From Bacteroides sp. (GTDB taxonomy: Bacteria; Bacteroidota; Bacteroidia; Bacteroidales; Muribaculaceae): DNA of 64,000 nt. Each line of letters starts with the position of its first letter. Within the stretch, counting starts at the first letter, position 1. The stretch lies in NCBI GenBank assembly GCA_023663525.1, contig JAMPHF010000002.1, forward strand, positions 704,196 through 768,195, written 5' to 3'. The notes below the pieces were generated by a model. That model was not told where the DNA came from and searched no databases. It saw nothing but the letters and a program-made list of their open reading frames with translations. The position numbers were made by a program, and so were the translations under genes. Of this stretch, positions 53,355 through 62,388 are shown in pieces.

Positions 53355-54638
53355 CTATTTCGATGTCATGATGCGGAGAACGAGGCGGTCTGTCTCGTTC
53401 ATGGCTTCGCGACCTATCGATGTGAGATTGTGGATGGTGGCATCGACATCGTCACTGATGATACCTTCGGTTGCGGTGACGCATTTACCGTTCATGGCGA
53501 GCATTGCCGACATCATTGCAGTTGACACGCCTGATGATATTTTCATGGCGCATGACGGCTTGGCTCCATCACAAATCATGCCGGTGAGGTTAGCGACCAT
53601 GTTCTTGATGGATGCACTGACTTCATTGAATCCGCCGCCCATCAGATATGTTATGGCAGCCGAAGCTCCCGTTGATGCGACCACACATCCGCACAGTGCA
53701 GACAGACGGCCAAGGCTTTGCTTGATGTATATGCTCGTCAGGTGACTGAGGATAAGGGCGCGTATGGTCTGTTCCTCCGAGGCCTCCATGTCGGCTGCGA
53801 AACTGACCACAGGCATAGTGGCAGTGATACCTTGGTTGCCGCTGCCCGAGTTGGACATGACTGCGACAGGCGCACCGCCCATGCGTGCATCACATGCTGC
53901 CGAGGTGTATGAAATCATATGCTCTACCGGGGTGTCGCCATAGTATTTAATGCCATATCTGCGGATGGTGGCTCCGAGTGAATGTCCATAGTCACCGGCG
54001 AGTGCTGTCTGTGCGGCTGCGAGATTCAGTCGTTTTGCCTCAAGGATGAACGATATTTCCTCCAGCGGGCTCTCGGTCGCAAATTCATAGACAAGTGCGA
54101 GGTCAAGAGTTATGTCATCATGATTTTCAGCACTGTCGCCGTTGCCTTGCTCTTTGAGGATGGTCTCGTTGTTGCGCCGGAGTAGGATGAAATGTGTGTG
54201 CTCACATGAGATGATGGCTCTTGCCGTGTTTCCGTCTTCGTCGGCAACCGTCACGTCGATGTGGAGTTTTGACGGAGCTTTCTCGTCGTGTGATATGGCT
54301 ATGCGTCCTTCGGATATGTAGCGTCGGCCGAGGTCAACTGCTTCAGGCGTGACGTCTTTCAGCACTTCAAGACCATATTCTGACTTTCCGACAATAGCTC
54401 CGAGGGCTATCGCGATTGGCAGACCGATCATCCCGGTTCCCGGAATGCCGACTCCCATGGCGTTTTTCAGCATGTTGCTACTGAGAGCCACTTCTATACG
54501 CGAGGGAAGACAGCCGAGAAGTTCGGTGGCTTTTGCCACGCATAGTGCCACGGCTACCGGCTCCGTACAACCGATGGCGGGTACGACCTCACGGTTGATG
54601 AGGGCGATTATCTTTTCTCTTTCCGATTGACTTACCAT
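53355..54638 (-). CDS. L-cysteine desulfidase family protein (UPF0597/serine dehydratase alpha-like)
   Basis: A 427-residue cytoplasmic protein of the family typified by E. coli YhaM and archaeal L-cysteine desulfidase, which break L-cysteine to sulfide, ammonia and pyruvate using an iron-sulfur cluster. Family features are AIGCTEPVAVALCVAKATE near 21-39, VGIPGTGMIGLPIAIALG, NSGSGNQGITATMPVV, LSALCGCVVASTGA, and ICDGAKPSCAMK. Cys residues in the latter three regions are likely cluster ligands. It is monocistronic on the minus strand from the promoter at 54728-54759. Cysteine versus serine preference cannot be told from the sequence. Confidence 0.88.
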   Translation of the reverse strand: MVSQSEREKIIALINREVVPAIGCTEPVAVALCVAKATELLGCLPSRIEVALSSNMLKNAMGVGIPGTGMIGLPIAIALGAIVGKSEYGLEVLKDVTPEAVDLGRRYISEGRIAISHDEKAPSKLHIDVTVADEDGNTARAIISCEHTHFILLRRNNETILKEQGNGDSAENHDDITLDLALVYEFATESPLEEISFILEAKRLNLAAAQTALAGDYGHSLGATIRRYGIKYYGDTPVEHMISYTSAACDARMGGAPVAVMSNSGSGNQGITATMPVVSFAADMEASEEQTIRALILSHLTSIYIKQSLGRLSALCGCVVASTGASAAITYLMGGGFNEVSASIKNMVANLTGMICDGAKPSCAMKISSGVSTAMMSAMLAMNGKCVTATEGIISDDVDATIHNLTSIGREAMNETDRLVLRIMTSK

Positions 54639-54727
54639 ATCTGTAATTCTAATGTGTCCTGATGGTATATTGGTTACTATATTTCAAATGGTTGTGGGAG
54701 AGATTCGGGATGATTCCTTTATTGGCG

Positions 54728-54759
54728 CAAAGTTACGCTATTTAAATTGTCCGAGCAAA
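54728..54759 (-). promoter_or_regulatory. Promoter of the desulfidase gene
   Basis: On the minus strand TTTG (54759-54756) and TAACTTTG (54735-54728) are 20 bases apart, about 90 bases before the ATG at 54638. Confidence 0.7.
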
Positions 54760-54852
54760 TGAATACTGTTAATTTGCTCCTGAAATCTCGAAAGAAAGGC
54801 TGCAATGCCGTTTATTGAGTATAAAATGGTAAAACAAACCGTAATATTGGTT

Positions 54853-54883
54853 ATTGGTTTATGAAAAAAAGTGATTATTTTTG
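54853..54883 (+). promoter_or_regulatory. Promoter of the polyferredoxin operon
   Basis: ATTG at 54853-54856 and TATTTTTG at 54876-54883 are 19 bases apart. The -7 box ends 87 bases before the ATG at 54971. The rest of the 332-base gap holds no gene. Confidence 0.6.
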
Positions 54884-54970
54884 CATAATTAATAGTATCA
54901 GGAGCATTGGAAAATTTATCAGTACATTTTTGAATCGCTCCCAAATGGACCAATCACACAATTAATCTAT

Positions 54971-56446
54971 ATGTTACTAAAAATCAGAAGGACGGTGGCT
55001 TTAATAGTCATAGTCCTGATTACATTGCTTTTCCTCGATTTTACCGGGGCGATTCATGCCTGGTTCGGATGGTTGGCAAAGATCCAGTTTCTTCCCGCAT
55101 TGCTTGCACTGAATGTCGGTGTCGTTGTCGGGCTGGTTGCCCTTACCGTTCTGTTCGGGCGCGTCTATTGTTCGGTCATCTGTCCCTTGGGCATAATGCA
55201 GGATGGATTCGCATGGCTGGGCAAGAAGTCGAAGAAGAACCGTTATCGTTACTCATCGGCAAAAAGTGCGTTGCGCTATGTGATGCTTGCCATCATGGCC
55301 ATCGCGATATTTCTTGGCATTGGGTCGATCGTGGCATTGTTTGCTCCATACAGTGCATACGGTCGCATCGTCCAGAGCATTTTTGCGCCGGCATGGCAGT
55401 GGGGCAATAATCTGCTTGCCGCTTGGTCGGAGAGCCATGACAACTATATGTTCTATACGGTTGACATCTGGATGCGCGGTGGTGTGACACTCGTTGTTGG
55501 AGTGTTGACTCTTGTGATTCTTGCTGTCCTCGCTTGGAGAAATGGCCGTACGTATTGTAATACGGTTTGCCCTGTGGGGACAGTCCTCGGTTTCTTTTCG
55601 CGCTACGCATTGCTCCGTCCCGTCATTGACACGTCCAAATGTAACAGTTGCGGACTTTGCTCACGAAACTGTAAGGCTGCATGTATCGACAGCAAGTCCC
55701 ATTCGATAGACTATTCACGTTGCGTGGATTGTATGGATTGTGTCGCCAAGTGTCATCGTGGTGCCATTTCATATACCCGTTATCGTCAGCCGGCTCAAGT
55801 CCCGGCAGCCACGGCCGATGCCGGTCGCAGAGAGTTCCTGTCTGTGACTGCGGCGATGACTGTCGCATCTGCAATGAAGGCAGAGGAGAAGGTGGTTGAC
55901 GGTGGTTTGGCTGCCATAGCCGACAAGAAGATACCGGAACGTCGCACGCGCATTGTCCCACCCGGTGCACAGAGTCTGCGCAACGTCGCCGGTCATTGCA
56001 CGGCTTGTCAGCTTTGCGTGTCGGTGTGTCCTAACGGAGTCCTGCGCCCATCCACCGATCTGCTGACTCTCATGCAGCCTGAATCTTCCTATGAGCGCGG
56101 ATATTGTCGGCCGGAGTGCACGAAATGTTCGGATGTATGTCCGACCGGTGCAATCCTTCCGTTGACAGCCGCCGAGAAGTCGGCCACGCAGATTGGACAT
56201 GCCGTATGGGTGAAGGATAATTGTGTCCCGTTGACCGACGGTGTGGAGTGTGGTAATTGTGCATGGCATTGTCCCGCCGGAGCCATAACAATGGTGCTGT
56301 CCGATTCCGACAATCCTGATTCAGTTAAGATTCCGGTGGTCAACACTGAACGCTGCATCGGATGTGGTGCATGTGAGAACTTATGTCCCTCACGTCCGTT
56401 CAGCGCAATCTATGTAGAGGGACATGAAGTACACAGAACAATCTGA
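54971..56446 (+). CDS. NapH-like membrane polyferredoxin fused to a NapG-like ferredoxin domain
   Basis: A 491-residue protein. The N-terminal 220 residues have four to five membrane helices and two cytoplasmic-face Cys motifs, YCSVICPLG and YCNTVCPVG, typical of NapH/CcoG-like quinol-linked electron carriers. A ferredoxin block follows with CNSCGLCSRNC and CVDCMDCVAKC. Near residue 288 comes GRREFLSVTAAMTVAS, which looks like a Tat signal now internal, followed by four more Cys groups: CTACQLCVSVCP, CTKCSDVCP, CGNCAWHCP and CIGCGACENLCP. I infer a fusion of a NapH-like membrane protein with a periplasmic NapG-like ferredoxin. It is first in a four-gene operon; the aldo/keto reductase gene follows after 10 bases. 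Confidence 0.88.
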   Translation: MLLKIRRTVALIVIVLITLLFLDFTGAIHAWFGWLAKIQFLPALLALNVGVVVGLVALTVLFGRVYCSVICPLGIMQDGFAWLGKKSKKNRYRYSSAKSALRYVMLAIMAIAIFLGIGSIVALFAPYSAYGRIVQSIFAPAWQWGNNLLAAWSESHDNYMFYTVDIWMRGGVTLVVGVLTLVILAVLAWRNGRTYCNTVCPVGTVLGFFSRYALLRPVIDTSKCNSCGLCSRNCKAACIDSKSHSIDYSRCVDCMDCVAKCHRGAISYTRYRQPAQVPAATADAGRREFLSVTAAMTVASAMKAEEKVVDGGLAAIADKKIPERRTRIVPPGAQSLRNVAGHCTACQLCVSVCPNGVLRPSTDLLTLMQPESSYERGYCRPECTKCSDVCPTGAILPLTAAEKSATQIGHAVWVKDNCVPLTDGVECGNCAWHCPAGAITMVLSDSDNPDSVKIPVVNTERCIGCGACENLCPSRPFSAIYVEGHEVHRTI

Positions 56447-56456
56447 TTTTTTGATT

Positions 56457-57854
56457 ATGATGCAACACGAAGATAAAAAGGGTCTTGACCGCCGCAGCTT
56501 CCTGAAGCGTATGGGCGCAGGAGCTTCATTGCTCGGATTCGGGCTTGCCGGATGCAATACGAAAGAGAATGCTGCCACCGGCTCATTGGTAGCCTCTACC
56601 GAGATTCCGACTGACAAGATGGAGTATCGAGTCAATCCCACGACGGGCGATAAAGTGTCGTTGCTCGGCTATGGCTGTATGCGCTGGCCGACAATCAATG
56701 TTGATGGCAACGATGAGATAGACCAGGAGACAGTCAATCATCTCGTGGACACGGCGATTGCTCACGGTGTGAACTACTTTGACACGTCGCCCGCCTATTG
56801 CAGGGGGCGGTCGGAGGGTGCGACCGGTATAGCACTCAAACGTCATCCGCGCAATAAGTTCTATGTGGCTACGAAACTGTCGAATTTCTCACCATCGACA
56901 TGGAGCCGAAAGGCATCGCTTGAGATGTACAACAACTCATTTAAGGAGTTGCAGGTCGATTACATCGACTATCTGCTTCTGCATGGTGTCGGGATGGGCG
57001 GCATGGAAGCTCTCAAGGGTCGCTATCTCGACAACGGTATGCTGGATTTCCTGCTCAAAGAGCGGGAGACAGGTCGCATCCGCAATCTTGGTTTCTCATA
57101 CCACGGCGATATTGAGGTGTTTGACTATCTGCTGTCAAAGCATGATGAGTACAAGTGGGATTTCGTGCAGATTCAGCTCAATTATCTTGACTGGAAACAC
57201 GCCAAGGAGATCAATGCGCGTAATACCAACGCTGAATATCTTTATGACGAGCTTAACAAGCGCGGGATTCCTGCCGTCATCATGGAGCCACTGCTTGGAG
57301 GCCGTCTCTCGAAGCTCCACGACCATGTCGTCGAGCGTCTGAAGCAGCAGGAGCCTGAGCGCAGTGTGGCGTCGTGGGCATTCCGCTATGCGGGTACGCA
57401 TCCCGACGTGCTCACCGTGCTCAGTGGAATGACATATATGGAACATCTGGAGGATAATCTTCGCAGTTATGCTCCGTTCAAGCCTCTGACTGATGAGGAG
57501 ATGCAGTTTCTCTATGCGACTGCTGATCTCATGATGCAATACCCGACAATCCCGTGCAACGATTGCAAGTATTGTATGCCTTGTCCGTATGGCATAGACA
57601 TTCCTTCTATTTTGCTGCATTATAATAAATGTGTCAATGAGGGTAAAATCCCGGAAGGGGAAGATGGTGATGAATATCGCAAGGCGCGACGCGCGTTTCT
57701 CGTCGGCTATGACCGCTCTGTCCCCCGTCTGCGTCAGGCAAGTCACTGCATAGGTTGCAACCAGTGTGGACCGCACTGTCCGCAGTCAATAGATATTCCC
57801 GCCGAGCTGCATAAGATTGACGGATTTGTCGAACAACTCAAACGTGAGGCATGA
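56457..57854 (+). CDS. Tat-exported aldo/keto reductase with C-terminal ferredoxin domain
   Basis: About 465 residues from the ATG at 56457 (the ATG at 56460 is equally possible). An earlier in-frame ATG at 56424 lies inside the preceding gene and is less likely. The N-terminus has a Tat motif DRRSFLKR followed by a hydrophobic stretch and LAGC, so it may be a Tat-exported lipoprotein. The aldo/keto reductase barrel has LGYGCMRWP, NYFDTSPAYCRGRSE (catalytic Asp/Tyr), VATKLSNFSP (Lys) and NLGFSYHGD (His). The C-terminus has CNDCKYCMPCPYGIDI and CIGCNQCGPHCPQSI, two iron-sulfur sites. It could receive electrons from the polyferredoxin encoded upstream. The substrate is unknown. Confidence 0.9.
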   Translation: MMQHEDKKGLDRRSFLKRMGAGASLLGFGLAGCNTKENAATGSLVASTEIPTDKMEYRVNPTTGDKVSLLGYGCMRWPTINVDGNDEIDQETVNHLVDTAIAHGVNYFDTSPAYCRGRSEGATGIALKRHPRNKFYVATKLSNFSPSTWSRKASLEMYNNSFKELQVDYIDYLLLHGVGMGGMEALKGRYLDNGMLDFLLKERETGRIRNLGFSYHGDIEVFDYLLSKHDEYKWDFVQIQLNYLDWKHAKEINARNTNAEYLYDELNKRGIPAVIMEPLLGGRLSKLHDHVVERLKQQEPERSVASWAFRYAGTHPDVLTVLSGMTYMEHLEDNLRSYAPFKPLTDEEMQFLYATADLMMQYPTIPCNDCKYCMPCPYGIDIPSILLHYNKCVNEGKIPEGEDGDEYRKARRAFLVGYDRSVPRLRQASHCIGCNQCGPHCPQSIDIPAELHKIDGFVEQLKREA

Positions 57855-58291
57855 CGGTTGACGATGCAGTGAAATCAGCGGCCAAAGACCGTCTGCACGC
57901 TGAGGGCTGTTCGTGTGTGATTGTGAATGGAGACACGACTACTCTATGCCACGGACGCGGGGTCAGCGATCTCTATCGCCTCTACACGTCGTCGCCAGAG
58001 ACCATCCGGGGTGCATTCATTGCTGATAAGGTGGTCGGGAAAGGTGCTGCCGCTCTCATGGTGGCGGGAGGAGTAGGGGAGGTGTGGGCAGACGTGGTCA
58101 GCCGTCCGGCTCTGTCACTGTTTGAGTCGGCATGTGTCCCCATCTCCTACGGACAATGCGTCGATAATATAATCAATCGATCCGGCACCGGTATCTGTCC
58201 TGTCGAGGCTCTATGCCGCGACTGCCGCACGGCTCTTGAATGTATCCCGCTCATTGAAAAATTTATTAAAGCACATAAAATTGAAAAATAA
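57851..58291 (+). CDS. DUF1893-family protein
   Basis: A 146-residue protein. The family (structural type TM1506, related to the deaminase fold in the literature) is recognised by CSCVIVNGDTTTLCHGRGVSDLYRL and the block ADKVVGKGAAALMVAGGVGEVWADVVS. The C-terminus has Cys in CPVEALCRDC and TALEC, four residues that could bind a metal or cluster. It overlaps the aldo/keto reductase gene by four bases (ATGA) and the next gene by one base. The reaction is unknown; the redox operon suggests an electron-transfer or Fe-S link, which is inference. Confidence 0.85.
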   Translation: MTVDDAVKSAAKDRLHAEGCSCVIVNGDTTTLCHGRGVSDLYRLYTSSPETIRGAFIADKVVGKGAAALMVAGGVGEVWADVVSRPALSLFESACVPISYGQCVDNIINRSGTGICPVEALCRDCRTALECIPLIEKFIKAHKIEK

Positions 58292-58803
58292 TGGAAACAA
58301 CTTTGAATCTTCAATCTCTCAGATTTGACGATAGGCGCACATATCTGACCGCAGCTCTTTTCGTTGTGGGTAATATAGTTCTCCCTCAGATATTTCATCT
58401 TGTCCCGCAGGGTGGTGTCACGTGGTTGCCGATATATTTCTTCACTCTTATCGGCGCGTATATGTATGGATGGCGTGTCGGGTTGCTCACCGCACTTGCA
58501 TCGCCTTTGGTCAATTCCGCGCTTTTCGGGATGCCTCCTGTTGCCGCACTGCCTGCGATTATCGTAAAATCAGTGCTTCTCGCTATATTCTCAGGCTTTG
58601 CTGCCACCCGATTCAAAAAAGCCGGTCTGCTGTTGCTCGTTGCTGTCGTGCTGTCATATCAGACCGTCGGCACATTGACTGAATGGATCATGAAGTCAGA
58701 TTTCATCGCGGCTTGTCAAGACTTCCGTGTCGGTATCCCGGGGATGCTGTTGCAGATTTTTGGCGGTTGGATTGTCATCAATTATTTCGTGAAGAGAAAG
58801 TAG
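58291..58803 (+). CDS. ECF transporter S-component-like membrane protein
   Basis: A 170-residue protein with about five membrane helices: YLTAALFVVGNIVLPQIFHL, WLPIYFFTLIGAYMYGW, AALPAIIVKSVLLAIFSGFA, LLLLVAVVLSYQTVGTLT and MLLQIFGGWIVINYF. Short loops and the helix count resemble S components of energy-coupling factor vitamin transporters. The other subunits (EcfA/T) are not in the window. The start overlaps the stop of the DUF1893 gene by one base (TAATG), so it belongs to the same operon. A cofactor-import role is inference, and a general integral membrane protein is also possible. Confidence 0.72.
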   Translation: METTLNLQSLRFDDRRTYLTAALFVVGNIVLPQIFHLVPQGGVTWLPIYFFTLIGAYMYGWRVGLLTALASPLVNSALFGMPPVAALPAIIVKSVLLAIFSGFAATRFKKAGLLLLVAVVLSYQTVGTLTEWIMKSDFIAACQDFRVGIPGMLLQIFGGWIVINYFVKRK

Positions 58804-58945
58804 ACGGGTTGAAATTGTCGTTAGACAAACAATGCAGATATGTTAAATGGAATTCTTAAACTAATTATAAATATTAAAATAATATATAAATTTGCATACT
58901 ATTATTAAAATAATGTTAAACACAATATGTTTTTAAACATAAAAA
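58804..58945. other. AT-rich stretch before the orphan promoter
   Basis: About 140 bases of very AT-rich sequence with runs such as TATTAAAATAATA and no coding frame. It may act as an UP-like element for the promoter at 58946-58976. Confidence 0.4.
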
Positions 58946-58976
58946 TTTGGAGTCTTACGAAAACTCCCTACCTTTG
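58946..58976 (+). promoter_or_regulatory. Promoter of a short orphan transcript
   Basis: TTTG at 58946-58949 and TACCTTTG at 58969-58976 are 19 bases apart, a full match. The core CCTACCTTTGCATC is shared with the tRNA promoter at 59095-59126. Confidence 0.75.
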
Positions 58977-58982
58977 CATCAG

Positions 58983-59044
58983 TTTTTCATGGTATTAGAT
59001 TTAAGGTAAGAAGATTATTCGTCGTGATGACGGATAATTTTTTT
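58983..59044 (+). ncRNA. Candidate short RNA/leader with 6-codon ORF and terminator
   Basis: A transcript starting near 58983 would run about 60 bases to an intrinsic terminator. ATTATTCGTC (59014-59023) pairs with GACGGATAAT (59029-59038), and seven T follow (59038-59044). It contains ATG GTA TTA GAT TTA AGG TAA (58989-59009), a possible peptide MVLDLR. This could be a small RNA or a leader. No recognised family. Confidence 0.45.
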
Positions 59045-59094
59045 GTCCGTACAATTCCTACCATCCTTTAACGGAGAAATAGGCATGAAAAATT

Positions 59095-59126
59095 TTTGGA
59101 AGTTAAGGTGTAAATGCCTACCTTTG
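59095..59126 (+). promoter_or_regulatory. Promoter of tRNA-Leu
   Basis: TTTG at 59095-59098 and TACCTTTG at 59119-59126 are 20 bases apart. The -7 box ends 15 bases before the tRNA. Confidence 0.75.
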
Positions 59127-59141
59127 CATCCACAATCCCAT

Positions 59142-59223
59142 GCGCATGTGGCGTAATTGGTAGCCGCGTTAGACTTAGGATCTAATGTCTCAGGACGTGG
59201 GGGTTCGAGTCCCTTCATGCGCA
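59142..59223 (+). tRNA. tRNA-Leu (anticodon UAG)
   Basis: The 7-bp acceptor arms GCGCATG (59142-59148) and CATGCGC (59216-59222) pair perfectly, with discriminator A at 59223. The anticodon loop CTTAGGA lies between the TTAGA and TCTAA stem halves, giving the anticodon TAG (reads CUN). A long class II variable arm (around TGTCTCAGGACGT) precedes the T arm GGTTCGAGTCC. CCA is not encoded. Confidence 0.93.
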
Positions 59224-59232
59224 CAAGATGAG

Positions 59233-59272
59233 CCTCTTGACTGATTCCCCAGTTGAGAGGTTTGTATTTTTT
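59233..59272 (+). terminator. Terminator after tRNA-Leu
   Basis: CCTCTTGACTG (59233-59243) pairs with CAGTTGAGAGG (59250-59260) with two wobble pairs, and TTTGTATTTTTT follows. The next 283 bases to 59555 hold only the leader of the receptor gene, including a short CCCCG/CGGGG hairpin near 59385-59400. Confidence 0.8.
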
Positions 59273-59555
59273 GTGAGTCATATTACTTTTTCTAATCGCA
59301 TCGGGAATCAAATCCTCAATCCTGCGTGCTCCTAAGGTGGTCAGGAGGCAGTGTGCAAAAACATTTTAACATTCATCTGAATATCCCCCGTTTATCGGGG
59401 AAAGCCTCCCGAAAGTAGAATTGTCGTATTCTTGAATTAAACTTTTGAGTAATTTTAAAGTCACAAACGAGTACGGAACGATAAAAATAGCCAGATTAAA
59501 ATTTTTCGTCCCACTGATCACACAAAATTCACTCATTACCAAAGATTGAAAAAGC

Positions 59556-62363
59556 ATGACACGTTTCATCCGTTCAATTACATTAATCACATTTCTACTC
59601 ATCACACTATGCTCTGCCACAGTCAGTGCTGTAAACATCACAGGCATTGTCAAGGACATGGACAATGGCGATCCAATGATGGAGGCAGCCGTGAAACTCG
59701 TTACGGAGAAGGATAGTGCCTTTGTGGCCGGAGTCACCACAGACGTTGACGGTAAATTCACCTTCACCGGAATCAAAGCCGGCAAATACATACTCACCGT
59801 CAGCTATATCGGTTATGCCGATCTCGAAAAGCCGATCACAGTCGGGAAATCAAATCTTCGTCTCGGTGAATTGCGCATCAAGGAGTCATCCCATGTGTTG
59901 GGCGAGGTCAGCGTGGTCGCAGTGAAGACCCCGATCAAGGTGATGGAAGATACCGTGGAATACAATGCCGACTCGTACCACACACAACCCAATGCGGTGG
60001 TCGAGGATCTTCTCAAACGCCTCCCGGGTGTGGAAGTCGGGACAGACGGTGCAATAACTGCCAACGGTAAGACCGTGTCTAAAATCCTGATTGACGGTAA
60101 AGAATTTTTCAGCGATGACCCGCAGGTTGCATCCAAGAACCTACCGGCCAACATGGTTGACAAACTTCAGGTCGTGGATCGTAAAAGCGATATGGCCCGA
60201 TTGACCGGCGTGGATGATGGAGAGGATGAAACCGTCATAAACCTTACATTCAAAAAAGGCATGAACCAGGGATGGTTTGGCAATGCCGAGGGCGGATATG
60301 GCACGGACGACCGCTATATGGGCTCATTCAATGTCAACCGTTTTTGGGATGGCAATCAGATTACTCTGCTCGGTAACTTCAACAACATCAACCAACTTGG
60401 CTTCACCGACAGCAACGGTAACCGTTTCCGTCGATTCGGAGGAAACCGTGGCATTACGGAATCGCGCGCCCTCGGTCTGAATTTTAATGTCGGGAAAGAG
60501 GAAATTTTACGTGTCGGCGGCGACATCATGTGGAGTAACACAGATGCCAAGTCCACGACCCGCAAGGACCGTGAGAACTTGTTGGGTGACTATTCGACAT
60601 GGTCAAAAATCAGAGAAGTCACACGCAACCGAGGCAACAACTTCCGTGGTGATTTCCGAGTGTTGTGGAAACCGGATTCATTCAACACACTTGAGTTCCG
60701 TCCGAACTTCTCGGCCAACTTCAATAAATCATACGATGATGAGGTGACCTCATATTTCAACAGAGATATGAAACAGGTCAGCGACAATACGGCAAACAGT
60801 TTCAGCAAGGGTGATTCATACGAAGCCGGAGGTCGTCTCATCTACTCCCACAGATTCAAGAACCATCGCGGACGCTCCTTCTCCATTTCCGGACAGTACA
60901 GATTCTCCAACGTCATCGAAAAGGAGACTTCCATCAATGACTTCATCCGCTACATCGTGGAGGAGGATGCGGACAATACGGAAGATGAATCCGATCTGCT
61001 CAACCAGTATGCCGACAACCATACATGGAGCAATCAGGTGATGGGACAGTTCACTTGGACCGAACCTATCGGAGACGTGAAGAATGGCAACTTCATAACA
61101 TTTGCCTATCGTGCGAACTACCGTTGGAACAACGCTGACAAACTTGTCTACAACATCCCTGACGGATATGATTCCGACATTCTTCCTCCTCCCGGAGTCG
61201 AGCCTGATCCGGACTATTCAAACCGCTACCGCAATAATTATTTCAACCAGAATATCCGCTTAGGTTATAAGAAGGTGGGCGCAAACTCCAACTTCGAGGC
61301 AGGTCTCGCTCTTGTCCCGCAGATGTCAAAATCCATTTATCTTGACAATGAGGACAAAAACATCAGCCGCTGGGTTGTGAATTACTCGCCTTTCATCCGC
61401 TACCGCTACAAATTCTCGAAGCGTTCATCGATTCAGGCAAATTACCGTGGACAGTCCTCGCAACCCTCGATGAGCCAATTGCAGCCGGTACTCGACATCT
61501 CGAATCCTACCAACAAGGTGCAAGGTAATCCGAACCTTGATCCCTCGTTCAGCCACAATCTCAACGTGCGTTTCCAGGACTTCAACATGGAGTCGCAGCG
61601 ATCCATCATGTTGATGGCAGATTTCCAGATGACACAAAACGCAATCGTGTCCAAGACCCGCTATGATGAGTATGGCTCACGATTGACCGAGTATCAGAAT
61701 GTCAACGGTGTGTGGAACGGCCGTCTAATGAATATGTTCTCAATGCCGTTGCGAAACAAACTCTGGAGCTTGTCAAACCACATTTTCGCAAATGTGCAGC
61801 ACAATGTCGGTTTCAACAATGGCACGCGCAACAACTCGCTCTCATTCTCGATTACCGAGAGCCCGGGCATCACATACCGTCCCGATCACTTCGAGGTTGA
61901 ACTTCGTCCGACCTACAATCTGCAGAAAACCCACAACAGTATGCAGAATATGGCAAACCAGACAGTACACCGCTACGGTGGTCGGTTTGACGGAACATAC
62001 TACACTCCTTGGGGTCTCACACTCCAGACTGACATCAACTTCTCGGCAACGTCAGGCTATGCCGCAGGCTATAACACGCGTACATGGGCGTGGAATGCCA
62101 CCCTCTCGCAGCAGTTCCTGCGCAGCAAGGCTCTTACACTTGCGGTCAAGGTCTATGACCTTCTCAATCAGCGAAACAATATCAGCCGCAGTGTCACAGC
62201 CAACTATATCGACGATACCGAGTATAACTCACTCAACCGTTACTTCATGGTGACTCTGAGCTACCGTTTCAACACATTCGGCAAAGGCAATGAGCCTACC
62301 GGTGGCGGCGACTTCATGCGTCGTGGCGGTCTCGGTGGTCCCGGCGGTCGCGGACCGAGATAA
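59556..62363 (+). CDS. TonB-dependent receptor-like outer membrane barrel protein
   Basis: A 935-residue outer membrane protein. A signal peptide (1-25) is followed by a carboxypeptidase-regulatory-like domain (about 27-115; GITGIV-type NITGIVKDMDNGDPMMEAAV, TTDVDGKFTFTGIKAGKY) and a plug-like domain with EDLLKRLPGVEVGTDGAIT and SKILIDGKEFFSDDPQVASK. A barrel of alternating strands (OMP_b-brl_3 type) follows. No SusD gene is adjacent. The C-terminus is a Gly/Arg-rich tail (FMRRGGLGGPGGRGPR) beyond the last strand YFMVTLSYRFNTF. Some related receptors carry similar tails, but I cannot say what it binds. The substrate is unknown. Confidence 0.87.
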   Translation: MTRFIRSITLITFLLITLCSATVSAVNITGIVKDMDNGDPMMEAAVKLVTEKDSAFVAGVTTDVDGKFTFTGIKAGKYILTVSYIGYADLEKPITVGKSNLRLGELRIKESSHVLGEVSVVAVKTPIKVMEDTVEYNADSYHTQPNAVVEDLLKRLPGVEVGTDGAITANGKTVSKILIDGKEFFSDDPQVASKNLPANMVDKLQVVDRKSDMARLTGVDDGEDETVINLTFKKGMNQGWFGNAEGGYGTDDRYMGSFNVNRFWDGNQITLLGNFNNINQLGFTDSNGNRFRRFGGNRGITESRALGLNFNVGKEEILRVGGDIMWSNTDAKSTTRKDRENLLGDYSTWSKIREVTRNRGNNFRGDFRVLWKPDSFNTLEFRPNFSANFNKSYDDEVTSYFNRDMKQVSDNTANSFSKGDSYEAGGRLIYSHRFKNHRGRSFSISGQYRFSNVIEKETSINDFIRYIVEEDADNTEDESDLLNQYADNHTWSNQVMGQFTWTEPIGDVKNGNFITFAYRANYRWNNADKLVYNIPDGYDSDILPPPGVEPDPDYSNRYRNNYFNQNIRLGYKKVGANSNFEAGLALVPQMSKSIYLDNEDKNISRWVVNYSPFIRYRYKFSKRSSIQANYRGQSSQPSMSQLQPVLDISNPTNKVQGNPNLDPSFSHNLNVRFQDFNMESQRSIMLMADFQMTQNAIVSKTRYDEYGSRLTEYQNVNGVWNGRLMNMFSMPLRNKLWSLSNHIFANVQHNVGFNNGTRNNSLSFSITESPGITYRPDHFEVELRPTYNLQKTHNSMQNMANQTVHRYGGRFDGTYYTPWGLTLQTDINFSATSGYAAGYNTRTWAWNATLSQQFLRSKALTLAVKVYDLLNQRNNISRSVTANYIDDTEYNSLNRYFMVTLSYRFNTFGKGNEPTGGGDFMRRGGLGGPGGRGPR

Positions 62364-62388
62364 ACACTAAGTCAATATGTGAATAGTT

